The notes: a model not told the origin generated them from the sequence alone. A stretch of DNA of 64,000 bases from Alphaproteobacteria bacterium HGW-Alphaproteobacteria-18 (GCA_002841155.1 PHEH01000003.1:1-64000); one strand, 5' to 3'; counted from the stretch's first letter, positions 20,378-29,770 are shown. Numbers and translations are program-made.

Positions 20378-21126
20378 GGACGGATCGCCACACCGCCCAG
20401 CTCAAGCGCAAGGCGCAGGCGGCCCGCATTCTCTGCGGCGCCGGGCATATCGCCGTGCAGGCAGATCGTTTTGACGTGCAGCGGAATCATCTCCCCCGTG
20501 CGCGCCGTCACCCGGTGATCGAAAACCATAGCGAACGCCTGCGCGCGCTGGGCTTCATGATCTGCGAAAACGGCGCCGGGCAGGCTGCGCGGGGTGAGGC
20601 TCAGGTCTGCTTCATAGGCACGGTCTGCAAAGCCTTCGGCAATGTAGGTGAGGCCGGCAAGATTTGCGGCACGTTCCATTTCAGAGGCAGGCGGGCCGAT
20701 CAGGGTCTTGATACCGGTATCGAGGCAGAGCGCGGCGATAAGATGGGCGAGATCGCTGTCACGCGCCGCGTCATTATACAGGGCGCCATGTGGCTTGAGA
20801 TGACTTATGTCAGCGCCTTTGGCAGCGGCGATACCGAGAAGGTCAGACACCTGAGACTTCAGCGAGATGGCGAGATCGGCCAGTGATATATTATTCCGTT
20901 CACGTCCGAATCCTTCACGGTCCGGATAGGAAGGATGCGCGCCGGCCAGCACGCCGCACGCCGCAGCCATGCGCAGTGTCTCAGCCATAGACTCTGCGTC
21001 TCCTGCATGTCCCCCGCAGGCAATGCTGCAACGGGAAACGACATTCAGAATGGCCTTGTCCAGCGCCCTGCCCGCCCTTCCGGGAAGTTCACCGATATCT
21101 GCATTGAGGCAGATGCTGCGCGTCAT
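20374..21126 (-). CDS. pxpA: 5-oxoprolinase subunit A (LamB/YcsF family)
   Basis: A 250-residue LamB/YcsF protein, the subunit that carries the hydrolase-like fold of 5-oxoprolinase. Family motifs are present: LNADIGE at the N-terminus (usually LNCDLGE, so the Cys is replaced by Ala), IACGGHAGD (usually IACGFHAGD), GAHPSYPDREGFGR and LKPHGALYN. It overlaps the transporter gene upstream by 4 nt and pxpB downstream by 4 nt. The altered N-terminal motifs suggest a divergent but intact member. Confidence 0.92.
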   Translation of the reverse strand: MTRSICLNADIGELPGRAGRALDKAILNVVSRCSIACGGHAGDAESMAETLRMAAACGVLAGAHPSYPDREGFGRERNNISLADLAISLKSQVSDLLGIAAAKGADISHLKPHGALYNDAARDSDLAHLIAALCLDTGIKTLIGPPASEMERAANLAGLTYIAEGFADRAYEADLSLTPRSLPGAVFADHEAQRAQAFAMVFDHRVTARTGEMIPLHVKTICLHGDMPGAAENAGRLRLALELGGVAIRP

Positions 21127-22343
21127 GGCCAGACCCCCACAGCGCGCAGGATGAGGCGCAGGCCAAGGAAGGCAGCGATCATGACCACCAGCACGCCAAG
21201 CGCGTTCCGAACCGGACCATTCGTATGCTCGCCCAGCACCGATTTACGGTTCATCGTAATCAGCAGGAACGCCGCGACGACAGGCAGAAGCAGGCCATTG
21301 GCAACCTGCGCCACGAGGATAAGCTCTATCGGCCTGATGCCAAGAAGCGCAACGCCGAGCCCAATGAAAACAATCGTGAGAGCGATGCCCTTGAATACCC
21401 AGCCGGACTTTGGCCGGCCTGTGACTTCGCAGACAGCATATGCCGTGGCGAGCGGCGCGGTAATGGCCGAGGAGAGGCCCGCTGCGCAGAGGCCCGCACC
21501 TATGAGGACGCGCGCTGCCGGGCCATATGCCGGCTCAAGCGCAGCGGCCATATCTGCGCCGCTATTGATCACAATGCCTGCGCCAAACAGGCTTGCCGCT
21601 GCCGTACTCAGCACAAGGATGGAGATGAGCCCGCCCAGACCGACCGATACGCGCGTATCGGCGATGGCGGCGCTGAGGCCCGCCTGCGTGTTCTCTTTCC
21701 ACCGCTCGCGGACGGCCACCGCATGCAGGAAGAGATTATAAGGCACGATGGTCGTGCCGATCAGCGCCATCGCGGCGAGCAGGCTACCATCAGGCAGGGT
21801 GGGCCGCAGGCCACCAATCATGGCGCCAATGTCTGGCCGCACAAGGATGAGGCTCCCCGCAAAGGCAAGGCTCATAAGGATGACAAGACCGACCAGGAAA
21901 CGCTCCAGCGTCTTGTAGCGGCCAAGCAGCAGAACCAGCGCAGCAAGGAGGCCAATGGCAAGCGCAGCGATACGCTGCACGCTGCCACCCTCCTGCTCGC
22001 CCAGGATCGCCCGCAGACCGAGTGCGCCGCCCGTGATATTGCCCGCTTCATAGGCGGCATTTCCCAGCGCCAGCGCGGCCAGAACGAGAAGGATCGCGCC
22101 CCATTTGAGCACGGCCGGCGTCCCCGGCGCGACCAGCGCCTCGCCAAGGCCCGCCCCGCCGAGAATGCCGAGCCGGACGGTCATCTCCTGCAGGATGATG
22201 GTTGCGGCGGTGGCAAACACCAGCGCCCAGACCAGCGCAAATCCGAAATTCGCCCCTGCCAGCGTGCAGGCCGTTACCGTACCCGGACCAATAAACGCCG
22301 CCGCAACCAGCGCGCCCGGCCCGAAGGAAAACTTGCGCGTCAT
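21123..22343 (-). CDS. Nramp-like transporter of the 5-oxoproline operon, non-canonical metal site
   Basis: An inner membrane protein of 406 residues with about eleven hydrophobic segments, clearly of the Nramp fold. In TM1 the metal-binding DPGN motif reads GPGT (AAFIGPGTVTAC), and in TM6 the MPHN motif reads VPYN (GTTIVPYNLFLHAV). The Asp and Met that bind Mn/Fe are therefore absent. The gene overlaps pxpA and the DUF2891 gene by 4 nt on each side. Bacillus has an Nramp relative (YcsG) in its corresponding ycsF-kipI-kipA cluster. I infer uptake of 5-oxoproline or a related organic acid rather than metal, but this is untested. Confidence 0.85.
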   Translation of the reverse strand: MTRKFSFGPGALVAAAFIGPGTVTACTLAGANFGFALVWALVFATAATIILQEMTVRLGILGGAGLGEALVAPGTPAVLKWGAILLVLAALALGNAAYEAGNITGGALGLRAILGEQEGGSVQRIAALAIGLLAALVLLLGRYKTLERFLVGLVILMSLAFAGSLILVRPDIGAMIGGLRPTLPDGSLLAAMALIGTTIVPYNLFLHAVAVRERWKENTQAGLSAAIADTRVSVGLGGLISILVLSTAAASLFGAGIVINSGADMAAALEPAYGPAARVLIGAGLCAAGLSSAITAPLATAYAVCEVTGRPKSGWVFKGIALTIVFIGLGVALLGIRPIELILVAQVANGLLLPVVAAFLLITMNRKSVLGEHTNGPVRNALGVLVVMIAAFLGLRLILRAVGVWP

Positions 22344-23494
22344 TCGCCCGGAATGCCCCGGCGGGTTTCCAGATAGGTGGCAAAGCTCGCCAGCCAGTGG
22401 CTGCCGGCATAATGTTCCTCGCTGACAGAGGCCACGCCCGTTTGCCGGTGCAGCCCGGCCGAGGCCAGCAACGCCGGCCGGCGCGGGTCAGCCTCAGGCA
22501 GGGCCGCGGCGATGCCCTCCATCGCCCAGGCGCGCGAAAGGTTCAGCCCGTCCAGATGCACCAGCTTGCCATCGGCCGGGTCGAGCACGACGCCGGGCGC
22601 AAGCCAGTCCCCTCGCCCATCCTGCGGGATCAGCGGCAGGAAAGCGGTCAGCCAGGCGGCAAAATCTTCCCGGCTCATCACGCGGCGCATCAGGTCTGCT
22701 TCCATCAGGCAAGGCGAGAGGAAGTCCTCCCCCGATGGCTCATAGGTCAGCGGGCAGGAGACATCCGCGCCATAAAATTCGCGCGCCTTGCCGGCAATCT
22801 GTTCACGGAAGGCCGTATTCCCGGCCCCATCCGCCCAGTCGATCATCAGGCCAAAGGCAAAGGCGGTCTGATTATGTGTGCCCGCGCGGATCGGATAGAC
22901 AAGCTTTGGCAGCCAGGCGCTGGTATACTCCACAATCAGCGTTTCCAGCGGGGCGAGCGTACCGGCCCATTCCTCCGCCTCGGGAAAATCCGCCTGGCGC
23001 AGCTCGCTCATCAGCTGGAGGAACCAGGCCGTGCCATAAGGCCGCTCAAACGAGGCCCGGTCAGGCCCCTGGAAATACGCCACCTCCCCGGCAATATTCT
23101 CCGCCGTAAAGCTGCGGGCCAGCGCTGCCCGGATCGCCCCGGCATAAGGCGTCTGCGGATCAGTATTCAGGATACGCACCAGCAGCCAGTGCCCATGCAC
23201 AGAGGAGTGCCAGTCAAAACAGCCATAGAAGGCGGGGTAGAGATCGCGCGGCGTGGCCGCATCGGCGGCAGAGTTCAGCACATGGCTGATCTTGTTGGGA
23301 TATTCCTTATGCACACAGGAAAGCGCCAGACGCGCAAACCGGTCGGTCACCACGCCCTCGCGGGGCGGCGGCAAGGCCACAAGCGGATCGGTTTCCATCT
23401 GCGTCTCCTGCGCCGGCGCTTCATCCACAGCTTGCCGCTCGCAGCCCGTCAGAGCCAGCATGCCAAACCCAGTGGCCAGTATCCATATCTTCAT
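22340..23494 (-). CDS. DUF2891 family lipoprotein
   Basis: A 384-residue exported protein with unknown biochemical role. The start at 23494 follows GGGAG and gives a short lipoprotein signal with lipobox LTGC; the open frame extends further without support. The DUF2891 body is seen in ALSCVHKEYPNKISH, FYGCFDWHSSVHGHWLL and PIRAGTHNQTAFAFGL, rich in conserved His, Trp and Asp, with an all-helical look. It is the first gene of the pxp operon and is coupled to the transporter by ATGA. I infer a periplasmic role in providing or capturing a pyroglutamate-containing substrate. Confidence 0.82.
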   Translation of the reverse strand: MKIWILATGFGMLALTGCERQAVDEAPAQETQMETDPLVALPPPREGVVTDRFARLALSCVHKEYPNKISHVLNSAADAATPRDLYPAFYGCFDWHSSVHGHWLLVRILNTDPQTPYAGAIRAALARSFTAENIAGEVAYFQGPDRASFERPYGTAWFLQLMSELRQADFPEAEEWAGTLAPLETLIVEYTSAWLPKLVYPIRAGTHNQTAFAFGLMIDWADGAGNTAFREQIAGKAREFYGADVSCPLTYEPSGEDFLSPCLMEADLMRRVMSREDFAAWLTAFLPLIPQDGRGDWLAPGVVLDPADGKLVHLDGLNLSRAWAMEGIAAALPEADPRRPALLASAGLHRQTGVASVSEEHYAGSHWLASFATYLETRRGIPGE

Positions 23495-23685
23495 GTGCCG
23501 CTCCCAGAGTTCCTTCCCCTCACGGGTAACAGCTGGCTGCTGGCTGAGGCAAGCGGCCCGATCCCGGCAGGCAACGTAACGGCAATCCAATATAACTCTA
23601 TGCAGATAGATTAATCGATATTATCCTTTTCAAAATCATCCAGGCCACGGCCGCCAGAAAAAAAGGATGATCGGGAGGAAATGCG

Positions 23686-26253
23686 ATGAAAAGACCATCA
23701 TTGTGGGCAGCCGCAAGCGCGCTGGCCATTGTTGCCACTGGACAGGCCTTTGCCCAGGAACAGGAAGAACCCAGCGAGACAAAACGCCTAGAACGGGTGA
23801 CCGTAACCGCTGTAAAGCGCGAACAAAGCCTCATGGATGTGCCGGTCTCTGTTACCGCCTTTACCGAGGACATGCGCCAGGAACTGGCGCTCGACAGCCT
23901 TTCGGACTTTGCCCGCTTCACGCCAAGCCTCGCCTTCTCCTCAGGCGATGACCGCGTCTTCATTCGGGGAGTCGGCCGCCAGACAAACACCAACGGCTCT
24001 GATCCCGGCGTTGCGACCTATGCAGACGGCATTTATGATTCTTCAACCAGCGCTGTCGGCAAGAGCGACTTTTTTGTTGAGCGTGTGGAAATCCTGCGCG
24101 GCCCGCAGGGGACACTCTATGGCCGCAACTCCATCGGCGGCGCAATCAACGTCATTTCCAAACGCCCGACCGACACCTTCTCAGCTGAAGCGCGGATTGG
24201 CCTTGGCAATTACCAGACTTCGGAAGTCGAGGCGAGTGTATCTGGCCCCCTGAGCGACAAGGTGCGCGCAAAACTTGGCGGCTCCTTCCGCAATCAGGAA
24301 GACGGCTACTACAAGAATGTCGCCGGCGGTCCGAGCGAGGGCGGCGCAAATGAAACTTCCTATGCCGAGCTCCAGTTCGACATAGATGCCACAGACAATC
24401 TGTCGATCTGGCTGAAAGCTGACTATCTGGATGTTTCGCTGCGCAATCGCAGCACCAACCTGGCCTCTCCCTATGACATATTCCCCTTCCCACCGGGATA
24501 TCTGACACCGGGCAACGCCTTTGGATATCTCATGCCCGGCTATACGCAGACAGGGTCGGTGACGAGCAATCCCGGGGTCAATGACATCCGCAAGTTCAAC
24601 GCCAACACGCCTACAGAATCGAACGTAGACGGCAATTACGGGTTTGCGGCGATTGCAACCTGGAGCCTGCCTACAATCGATATCAAGTATAGCGGCGGTT
24701 ACCGTACCTTCGATTACAATTCGATCCGAGATGACGACAATACCGACGTGATTTCCTATAGCTACCCACTAGATCCCGCGAACCCCTTCGCTGGCGAGGT
24801 GATGACAGGTGGCCCTAATTGCGCATGGTATCTGGAGAATGTCGGCCCGATCTGTGCGGCCGCAACCATCTATCCTTCCCGCACGTTCGGCTACATCGAG
24901 GATCGGAAGTATTCGAGCCATGAGCTGACAGCTCAGTCCACGACCGATTCGAATGTGTGGTGGATTGCCGGTGTATATGCCTATGAAGAAGACGCGCATC
25001 AGGAGTCGCATTTTGGCAACGCCGCCCAACCGGAGATGCTCGCGCCGCTCGCGGCCCCTCCCAACCCCAGCGGCGACTTTGTAACCGCGATTTCTGACCT
25101 GACGACCAAGTCTTACGCTGTCTTTGGGCAGGTGGACTATTCGATATCAGACACCGTGACGCTGACCGGGGGCCTGCGCTATTCAAAAGATGAAAAGTCT
25201 GGCTCCGAACAATTGCGCGTTCTTGGGTATGGCATCGTGCCCGGCTTTACGCTTGGCGGTTCAGGCTCTCTTGCGCCCGTCCTCGACCTGACAGCGGCGA
25301 CGGTTTCCTATGCCGATGCTCCAGGTGTTGCAGGCAATGTGACGATTGATCCAATAACCGGCCTGGCCAGTCGCCGCCTAGAGCATGACTGGAGCGCCGT
25401 CTCCGGTGTCGCGGGCATACAGTGGCAGCCCACGGCAGATACAAACTACTTCTTCCGCTATAGCCGGGGTTACAAATCCGGTGGCTTCAATGCCGGTGGC
25501 ATCAGTCAGTTCCCCCTCACCGACAAGGAATTGCTCGACGCTTTTGAAGTCGGCGCGAAGAAATCCTTCGGCGATCAGTTGCAGCTGAACGCCAGCTATT
25601 TCTTCTATTCCTATGATGGCCTGCAAGTCCCGCTCGACGTGGTGGAAAACGGTGTTCGCCTCACACGCTTCTTCAACATCGAGGATTCCAGGGCGCAGGG
25701 CATCGAGCTTGAGGCATTGTGGACGCCCACGGATGACCTGCGCATCATGGCAAGCTATGCCTATAACGACTCCGAAGTACGCAGTGCCTGCTGCTTCATC
25801 GATGTTGTGGACCCGCTTGGCCTCCAGCCGGATGCACAACCTGTTGGCCCGATCGACGCGAATGGAAACCAGCCGCAAAACCTGAAAGGCCAGATGCTGC
25901 CCCGCACCGTGCCCAACAAGTTTGGTCTGAATGTCAGCTATGATATTCCGCTCGGCGCAAATGGTGATCTTGTCATTTCGGGCAACTATTACTGGATAGA
26001 TGCAACGTATCACGGCATATTCAACCGGCCGTATACGGAGACACCTTCCTTTGATCAGGTTGACTTCATCGGCGTCTGGAAAAGCCCACAGGATCGCTAC
26101 CGCGTGGTGGGCTATGTCAAGAATGTGTTCGACGAGCAGGGCTATGATGGCGCGACAGGCACGCTGACCGCTGTGCCAGCGGGCGGTTCGGCCACAACGC
26201 TGTACCTGACCCCGCCGCGCACTTATGGCGTTCAGCTGCAAATGCGGTTCTGA
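23686..26253 (+). CDS. TonB-dependent receptor, probably for a saccharide
   Basis: An 855-residue outer membrane receptor. GGGAGG precedes the ATG; the signal peptide ends AFAQ (about residue 24). A TonB-box-like RVTVTAVKREQSLMDVPVS is followed by the plug (VEILRGPQGTLYGRNSIGGAIN) and a long barrel ending GVQLQMRF. It is the first of a TBDR-MFS pair 11 nt apart and stands upstream of the L-fucose catabolic genes, so uptake of a fucose-containing oligosaccharide or glycan is inferred. Receptors of this class have been linked to sugars in marine alphaproteobacteria and Sphingomonadales, but also to other compounds. Confidence 0.9.
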   Translation: MKRPSLWAAASALAIVATGQAFAQEQEEPSETKRLERVTVTAVKREQSLMDVPVSVTAFTEDMRQELALDSLSDFARFTPSLAFSSGDDRVFIRGVGRQTNTNGSDPGVATYADGIYDSSTSAVGKSDFFVERVEILRGPQGTLYGRNSIGGAINVISKRPTDTFSAEARIGLGNYQTSEVEASVSGPLSDKVRAKLGGSFRNQEDGYYKNVAGGPSEGGANETSYAELQFDIDATDNLSIWLKADYLDVSLRNRSTNLASPYDIFPFPPGYLTPGNAFGYLMPGYTQTGSVTSNPGVNDIRKFNANTPTESNVDGNYGFAAIATWSLPTIDIKYSGGYRTFDYNSIRDDDNTDVISYSYPLDPANPFAGEVMTGGPNCAWYLENVGPICAAATIYPSRTFGYIEDRKYSSHELTAQSTTDSNVWWIAGVYAYEEDAHQESHFGNAAQPEMLAPLAAPPNPSGDFVTAISDLTTKSYAVFGQVDYSISDTVTLTGGLRYSKDEKSGSEQLRVLGYGIVPGFTLGGSGSLAPVLDLTAATVSYADAPGVAGNVTIDPITGLASRRLEHDWSAVSGVAGIQWQPTADTNYFFRYSRGYKSGGFNAGGISQFPLTDKELLDAFEVGAKKSFGDQLQLNASYFFYSYDGLQVPLDVVENGVRLTRFFNIEDSRAQGIELEALWTPTDDLRIMASYAYNDSEVRSACCFIDVVDPLGLQPDAQPVGPIDANGNQPQNLKGQMLPRTVPNKFGLNVSYDIPLGANGDLVISGNYYWIDATYHGIFNRPYTETPSFDQVDFIGVWKSPQDRYRVVGYVKNVFDEQGYDGATGTLTAVPAGGSATTLYLTPPRTYGVQLQMRF

Positions 26254-26264
26254 TACACCTGCGC

Positions 26265-27713
26265 ATGGAACAGTCTATGATCCGCACGGCCGGAAAACTG
26301 CCCTGGGCAACGAAGCTGATCTATGGTGTTGGAACGGTCGCGTTCGGCATCAAGGATCATGGTTTCAACGCTCTCCTGATGATCTATTACAATCAGGTGA
26401 TGGGGCTTCCGGCTGTGTGGGTCGGCACCGCGATCATGATTGCCATGGTCGCGGATGCCATTCTGGACCCGATTGTCGGGCAATGGTCAGACAGCCTACG
26501 GAGCAAATGGGGCAGACGCCATCCATTCATGTATGCTTCCGTCATTCCTGTCGGACTATTTTACCTGCTGCTCTGGTTCCCGCCTGATGGCGCGTCACAC
26601 ATGACCTTGTTCACCTACCTTCTGGTCTTGACCACCATTACGCGGACATTCATAGGAATCTATGAAATTCCGTCTACGGCGCTTCTTGCTGAGTTCACTC
26701 AGAATTATCACGAGCGCACAGAACTTGTTTCCTACCGGTATTTCTTTGGCGTCGCCGGCGGGATCGGCATGGGAATATTCGTATTCACCGCCATATTTTC
26801 AAATGATGCCACGTCTGCTGGCGGGCTGCTCGACAGCTCCGGCTATCATACATATGCCTGGATCGCGGCGCCGTTGATGGCCACCGCCATCTTTGCCTCC
26901 AGCATCGGCACGCATAAACGCATATCAAGCCTCATCAGCCCGCCGCCGCCGCAAAGAAAACCTCTGCTCAAAACCCTGCGAGAGATGTTTGCCACCCTGT
27001 TCCACCGCGTCAACGCGCCGATCTTCATTGGCAGCATCTTTGGCTCGATGGCCGGCGGCTTGAATGCGGCCCTGACGATCTACATGCAGACCTATTTCTG
27101 GGAACTCGGAAGCGACCAGATCGCGCTTCTGACATCCGCCGGCCTGCTCGGAGTGGTTCTCGCGCTGGTCATCGCCCTGCCTCTATCCAAGGCCTTCGGC
27201 AAGAAGTGGACAACACTTTCCCTCTTCACTGTAACGCTTGCCGGAATTGTTGTTCCCGTGCTGCTCAGGCTATCGGGCATGTTCCCGGAAAACGGCGACC
27301 CCGCACTTGTGCCCACCTTGTTCGCCTTTCAGGCAATTGTGGCGATGTCGGTTGTGGCCGCTGCGATCCTGACAGCTTCGATGATCGCGGATGCCACAGA
27401 CCAGATTCAGCTGACCACAGGACGTCAATCGGAAGGCCTGCTGTTCTCGGCGGCTACCCTGATCGGGAAAACGGTCTCGGGAATGGGCGTTCTGGTTTCC
27501 GGCCTGCTGCTTGCATATGTGGGATTTCCCGATGACGCGAAGCCCGGCGCCGTTGCGCAAGCGACCGTGAATGATCTGGCACTGGGGTTAACGCTGGCAA
27601 CATTCGTCTTCACGTCCACCGCGCTCGTCATCATGAGTTTTTACCCTATCTCAAAACGCGACCATGAAGCAGCTGTAGAAACCCTCGCTCGCAAAAGGGC
27701 TGAACACCTTTGA
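26265..27713 (+). CDS. MFS sugar:cation symporter, GPH family
   Basis: An inner membrane symporter of 482 residues with twelve hydrophobic segments. The GPH (glycoside-pentoside-hexuronide) signature is clear: ADAILDPIVGQWSD followed by RSKWGRRHPFM between TM2 and TM3. It begins 11 nt after the receptor stop; an ATG four codons on (26277) is an alternative start. With the receptor it makes a two-membrane uptake route, and its place before the fucose genes suggests L-fucose or a fucoside as substrate. Known FucP-type fucose transporters are of a different MFS family, so this would be a non-orthologous solution. Confidence 0.9.
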   Translation: MEQSMIRTAGKLPWATKLIYGVGTVAFGIKDHGFNALLMIYYNQVMGLPAVWVGTAIMIAMVADAILDPIVGQWSDSLRSKWGRRHPFMYASVIPVGLFYLLLWFPPDGASHMTLFTYLLVLTTITRTFIGIYEIPSTALLAEFTQNYHERTELVSYRYFFGVAGGIGMGIFVFTAIFSNDATSAGGLLDSSGYHTYAWIAAPLMATAIFASSIGTHKRISSLISPPPPQRKPLLKTLREMFATLFHRVNAPIFIGSIFGSMAGGLNAALTIYMQTYFWELGSDQIALLTSAGLLGVVLALVIALPLSKAFGKKWTTLSLFTVTLAGIVVPVLLRLSGMFPENGDPALVPTLFAFQAIVAMSVVAAAILTASMIADATDQIQLTTGRQSEGLLFSAATLIGKTVSGMGVLVSGLLLAYVGFPDDAKPGAVAQATVNDLALGLTLATFVFTSTALVIMSFYPISKRDHEAAVETLARKRAEHL

Positions 27714-27776
27714 TGACCTTGCGTTCCACACCCAAATACCTGCAAGTCCATACTGAACCTGGGCAAGAGAGTTGTA

Positions 27777-28472
27777 ATGGCCAAAACCCCTAAACCGGAA
27801 AAGCCTGAGCCCGCCCAGGGCACAGAGGCTGACACCGCGTCCGAGATCAAATATCCGAGGCGCACGGAGCGGCGCAGGCGTACGCGGCTGAAAATCATGA
27901 GTGTTGCCGCAGAGCAGTTCAGCAAAGCGGGTTTTGCTGCCACCACGATGCAGAATATTGCAGACGAGGCGGACATCCACGTCACCACGCTGTTCATGCA
28001 TTTCAATTCGAAGAACGAACTCGCGACAAGCCTCGCCACCGGCGCTATCGACCAGCTCCGCCAGCGCGCCTGGGCGGCGCGCAGCAGTAAAGGGTTCTTC
28101 GATTTCTTCCGCGACGAGGCCCTGGCCTATGCCGCCATCCGCAGGAGCGTGAGCCAGCCGGATGCCGCCCTCTGGAGCGCCCTGCGCAATGACCGGGAAC
28201 TGGCATTTGCCTGGACGCTTTACGAGCACGGACAAAAAGATGTGTATGCTGAGTATATCGCTGCCGAATACCAGCTTGATCGCACAACAAGCTATCTTTC
28301 CGACCTCATCGCGGCGCTGATGGTGGAATGCCTGATCCTTCCGCATGAAAGATGGGCTGAGGCCCCTGGAAAACGCAAACTCGCCGATGAAATAGAAAGC
28401 GCCGTCGAACTGGCGGAAAAGTCGGCAAGGCAATTGCTGCCAACCGATAGCGCAGCCTCCGCCGGAGACTGA
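27777..28472 (+). CDS. TetR/AcrR family transcriptional regulator
   Basis: A 231-residue regulator with an unusually long, Pro/Lys-rich N-terminal tail (about 30 residues) before the helix-turn-helix (about 36-82; MQNIADEADIHVTTLFMHFNSKNELA). It lies 63 nt after the symporter gene on the same strand and 113 nt before iclR. It may repress the receptor-symporter pair or respond to a derivative of the transported sugar; no operator is evident in the sequence. An ATG at 27897 would remove the tail but also part of the domain. Confidence 0.85.
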   Translation: MAKTPKPEKPEPAQGTEADTASEIKYPRRTERRRRTRLKIMSVAAEQFSKAGFAATTMQNIADEADIHVTTLFMHFNSKNELATSLATGAIDQLRQRAWAARSSKGFFDFFRDEALAYAAIRRSVSQPDAALWSALRNDRELAFAWTLYEHGQKDVYAEYIAAEYQLDRTTSYLSDLIAALMVECLILPHERWAEAPGKRKLADEIESAVELAEKSARQLLPTDSAASAGD

Positions 28473-28540
28473 CCCGGCAGTCATCTAGTTGGCGACAGCA
28501 GATTTCAGCCTCGCAAGTGGTGGATATTGCGGCGCTTCTG

Positions 28541-28559
28541 GTTCATATATGAAACACTC
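28541..28559. promoter_or_regulatory. Putative IclR operator at the iclR promoter
   Basis: TTCATATATGAA (28542-28553) is a perfect 12-bp palindrome 30-45 nt before iclR. The 13-mer ATATGAAACACTC (28547-28559) recurs exactly at 29796-29808 in the promoter region of the fucose genes, which supports a shared regulator. Confidence 0.6.
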
Positions 28560-28585
28560 GGAACACCTAAGGACAATCTTGATCG

Positions 28586-29362
28586 ATGACGGAAGCACCC
28601 TACAAAGCACCGGCGCTTGAAAAGGGCCTCGACATCCTCGAATGCCTGGCGAGCGTTCGGACCCCGCAATCCATTTCCGACATAGCGCGCAATATCGGCC
28701 GCTCCCGCAGCGAAATTTACCGAATGGTCGTCGTTCTCGAGATGCGGGGATATGTCGAGCGCACGGAAGATCCGGAAAAGTTGCAGCTGTCCAACCGATT
28801 GTTTGAGGTCGGCATGCGCTCGCCTCCCAAGATGGACCTGCATGAAGCAGCCCTGCCGGAGATGTCGGCCCTCGCTTCCCGGATGATGCAGTCAATCCAA
28901 CTCGCTGTCGTCAGCTCAGACCAGATCGTCGTCATTGCACGGACTGAAAGCCCCGATGATGTCGGCTTCAGTGTGCGCCTCGGCCATCGCCGCTCCATCA
29001 TGAAATCGGCGTCCGGACTTGTCCTTTTCGCGTTTGCCTCGCCCATGCAACAATCCAAGATGGTGGAAGACCTGAAAGCCAGCGGCGCCAGCCCGGCAGA
29101 ACTGGAAGACCTCTACAAACAAACGCGCGATGTCCGCAGCACCGGCTTCGTTTGCATGCCTTCCCGCATGGTGGATGGGGTAACGGATATCGGCGCGCCC
29201 GTTTTCGACTCAACCAGCAGTGGCGCCATTGCCAGCCTCACCGTGCCCTTCGTGGTTACCCGGCGGGCAAAGGTGCCCCTTGAAGAAGCGCCACATCTTG
29301 TCGCTGAAGCCGCGCGGCGCATCTCCATGACACTGGGCCACGCAGCATCTTCCGGGCGCTAG
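28586..29362 (+). CDS. IclR family regulator of L-fucose catabolism
   Basis: A 258-residue IclR protein: winged helix-turn-helix at about residues 10-70 (ALEKGLDILECLA, SISDIARNIGRSRSEIYRMVVVLEMRGYV) and a C-terminal GAF-like effector domain (from about 85, with GASPAELEDLYKQTRDVRSTGF and IASLTVPFV). The gene ends convergently with the mutarotase gene (shared CTAG). The motif shared between its own promoter and the mutarotase/fuconate-dehydratase intergenic region indicates that it controls the catabolic genes and itself. The effector is probably a pathway intermediate such as L-fuconate or 2-keto-3-deoxy-L-fuconate; that is inference. Confidence 0.88.
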   Translation: MTEAPYKAPALEKGLDILECLASVRTPQSISDIARNIGRSRSEIYRMVVVLEMRGYVERTEDPEKLQLSNRLFEVGMRSPPKMDLHEAALPEMSALASRMMQSIQLAVVSSDQIVVIARTESPDDVGFSVRLGHRRSIMKSASGLVLFAFASPMQQSKMVEDLKASGASPAELEDLYKQTRDVRSTGFVCMPSRMVDGVTDIGAPVFDSTSSGAIASLTVPFVVTRRAKVPLEEAPHLVAEAARRISMTLGHAASSGR

Positions 29363-29688
29363 TCGTGATGGAAGACTTCTTCCAGCGGCGCCCACCACTC
29401 ACCCGGCGCAGCTGACTCAAGCGGAGCCTGGCAGGGATCGGTCAACGCCCACCATCTCTGCGTGTCCGGGTCATCTGCCATAGCTTTCATGTCGGCGTCA
29501 TATTCCGTACCGTGATATTCAAATATACCGACCAGAAGATTGTCCGGCTCGCGCAGGAAGATGCTGTAGTTGCGGATATTGCTGGCCGTGATCTGTCGCA
29601 GAATTGAAGGCCAGGCAGTGGCATGCAGCCGCTTATACTCCTCGGTCTTCTCCGGGTTGAGTTTGATCATCATCGCCTTGCGCAGCAT
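29359..29688 (-). CDS. L-rhamnose/L-fucose mutarotase (RhaM-like, COG3254)
   Basis: A small cytoplasmic enzyme that speeds interconversion of alpha and beta anomers of a 6-deoxy-hexose. The 109-residue length is normal for RhaM-like proteins. Family features: a KAMMIKLNPEKTEEYKRLHA start, His and Tyr in the RLHATAWP and RNYSIFL segments, and the tryptophan-rich RWWALTDPCQ. GGGAGG lies before the ATG. It is transcribed divergently from the fuconate dehydratase operon, with IclR-type motifs in between, so a fucose role fits better than rhamnose; the family name alone would suggest L-rhamnose. Confidence 0.88.
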   Translation of the reverse strand: MLRKAMMIKLNPEKTEEYKRLHATAWPSILRQITASNIRNYSIFLREPDNLLVGIFEYHGTEYDADMKAMADDPDTQRWWALTDPCQAPLESAAPGEWWAPLEEVFHHD

Positions 29689-29770
29689 TTCTTCCTCCCT
29701 GGTACCTCACGCGTACAATCCTGCCCGGCGCATAGCCAGCCAGACACAAGCTGACGCCGGGTCAATATCA

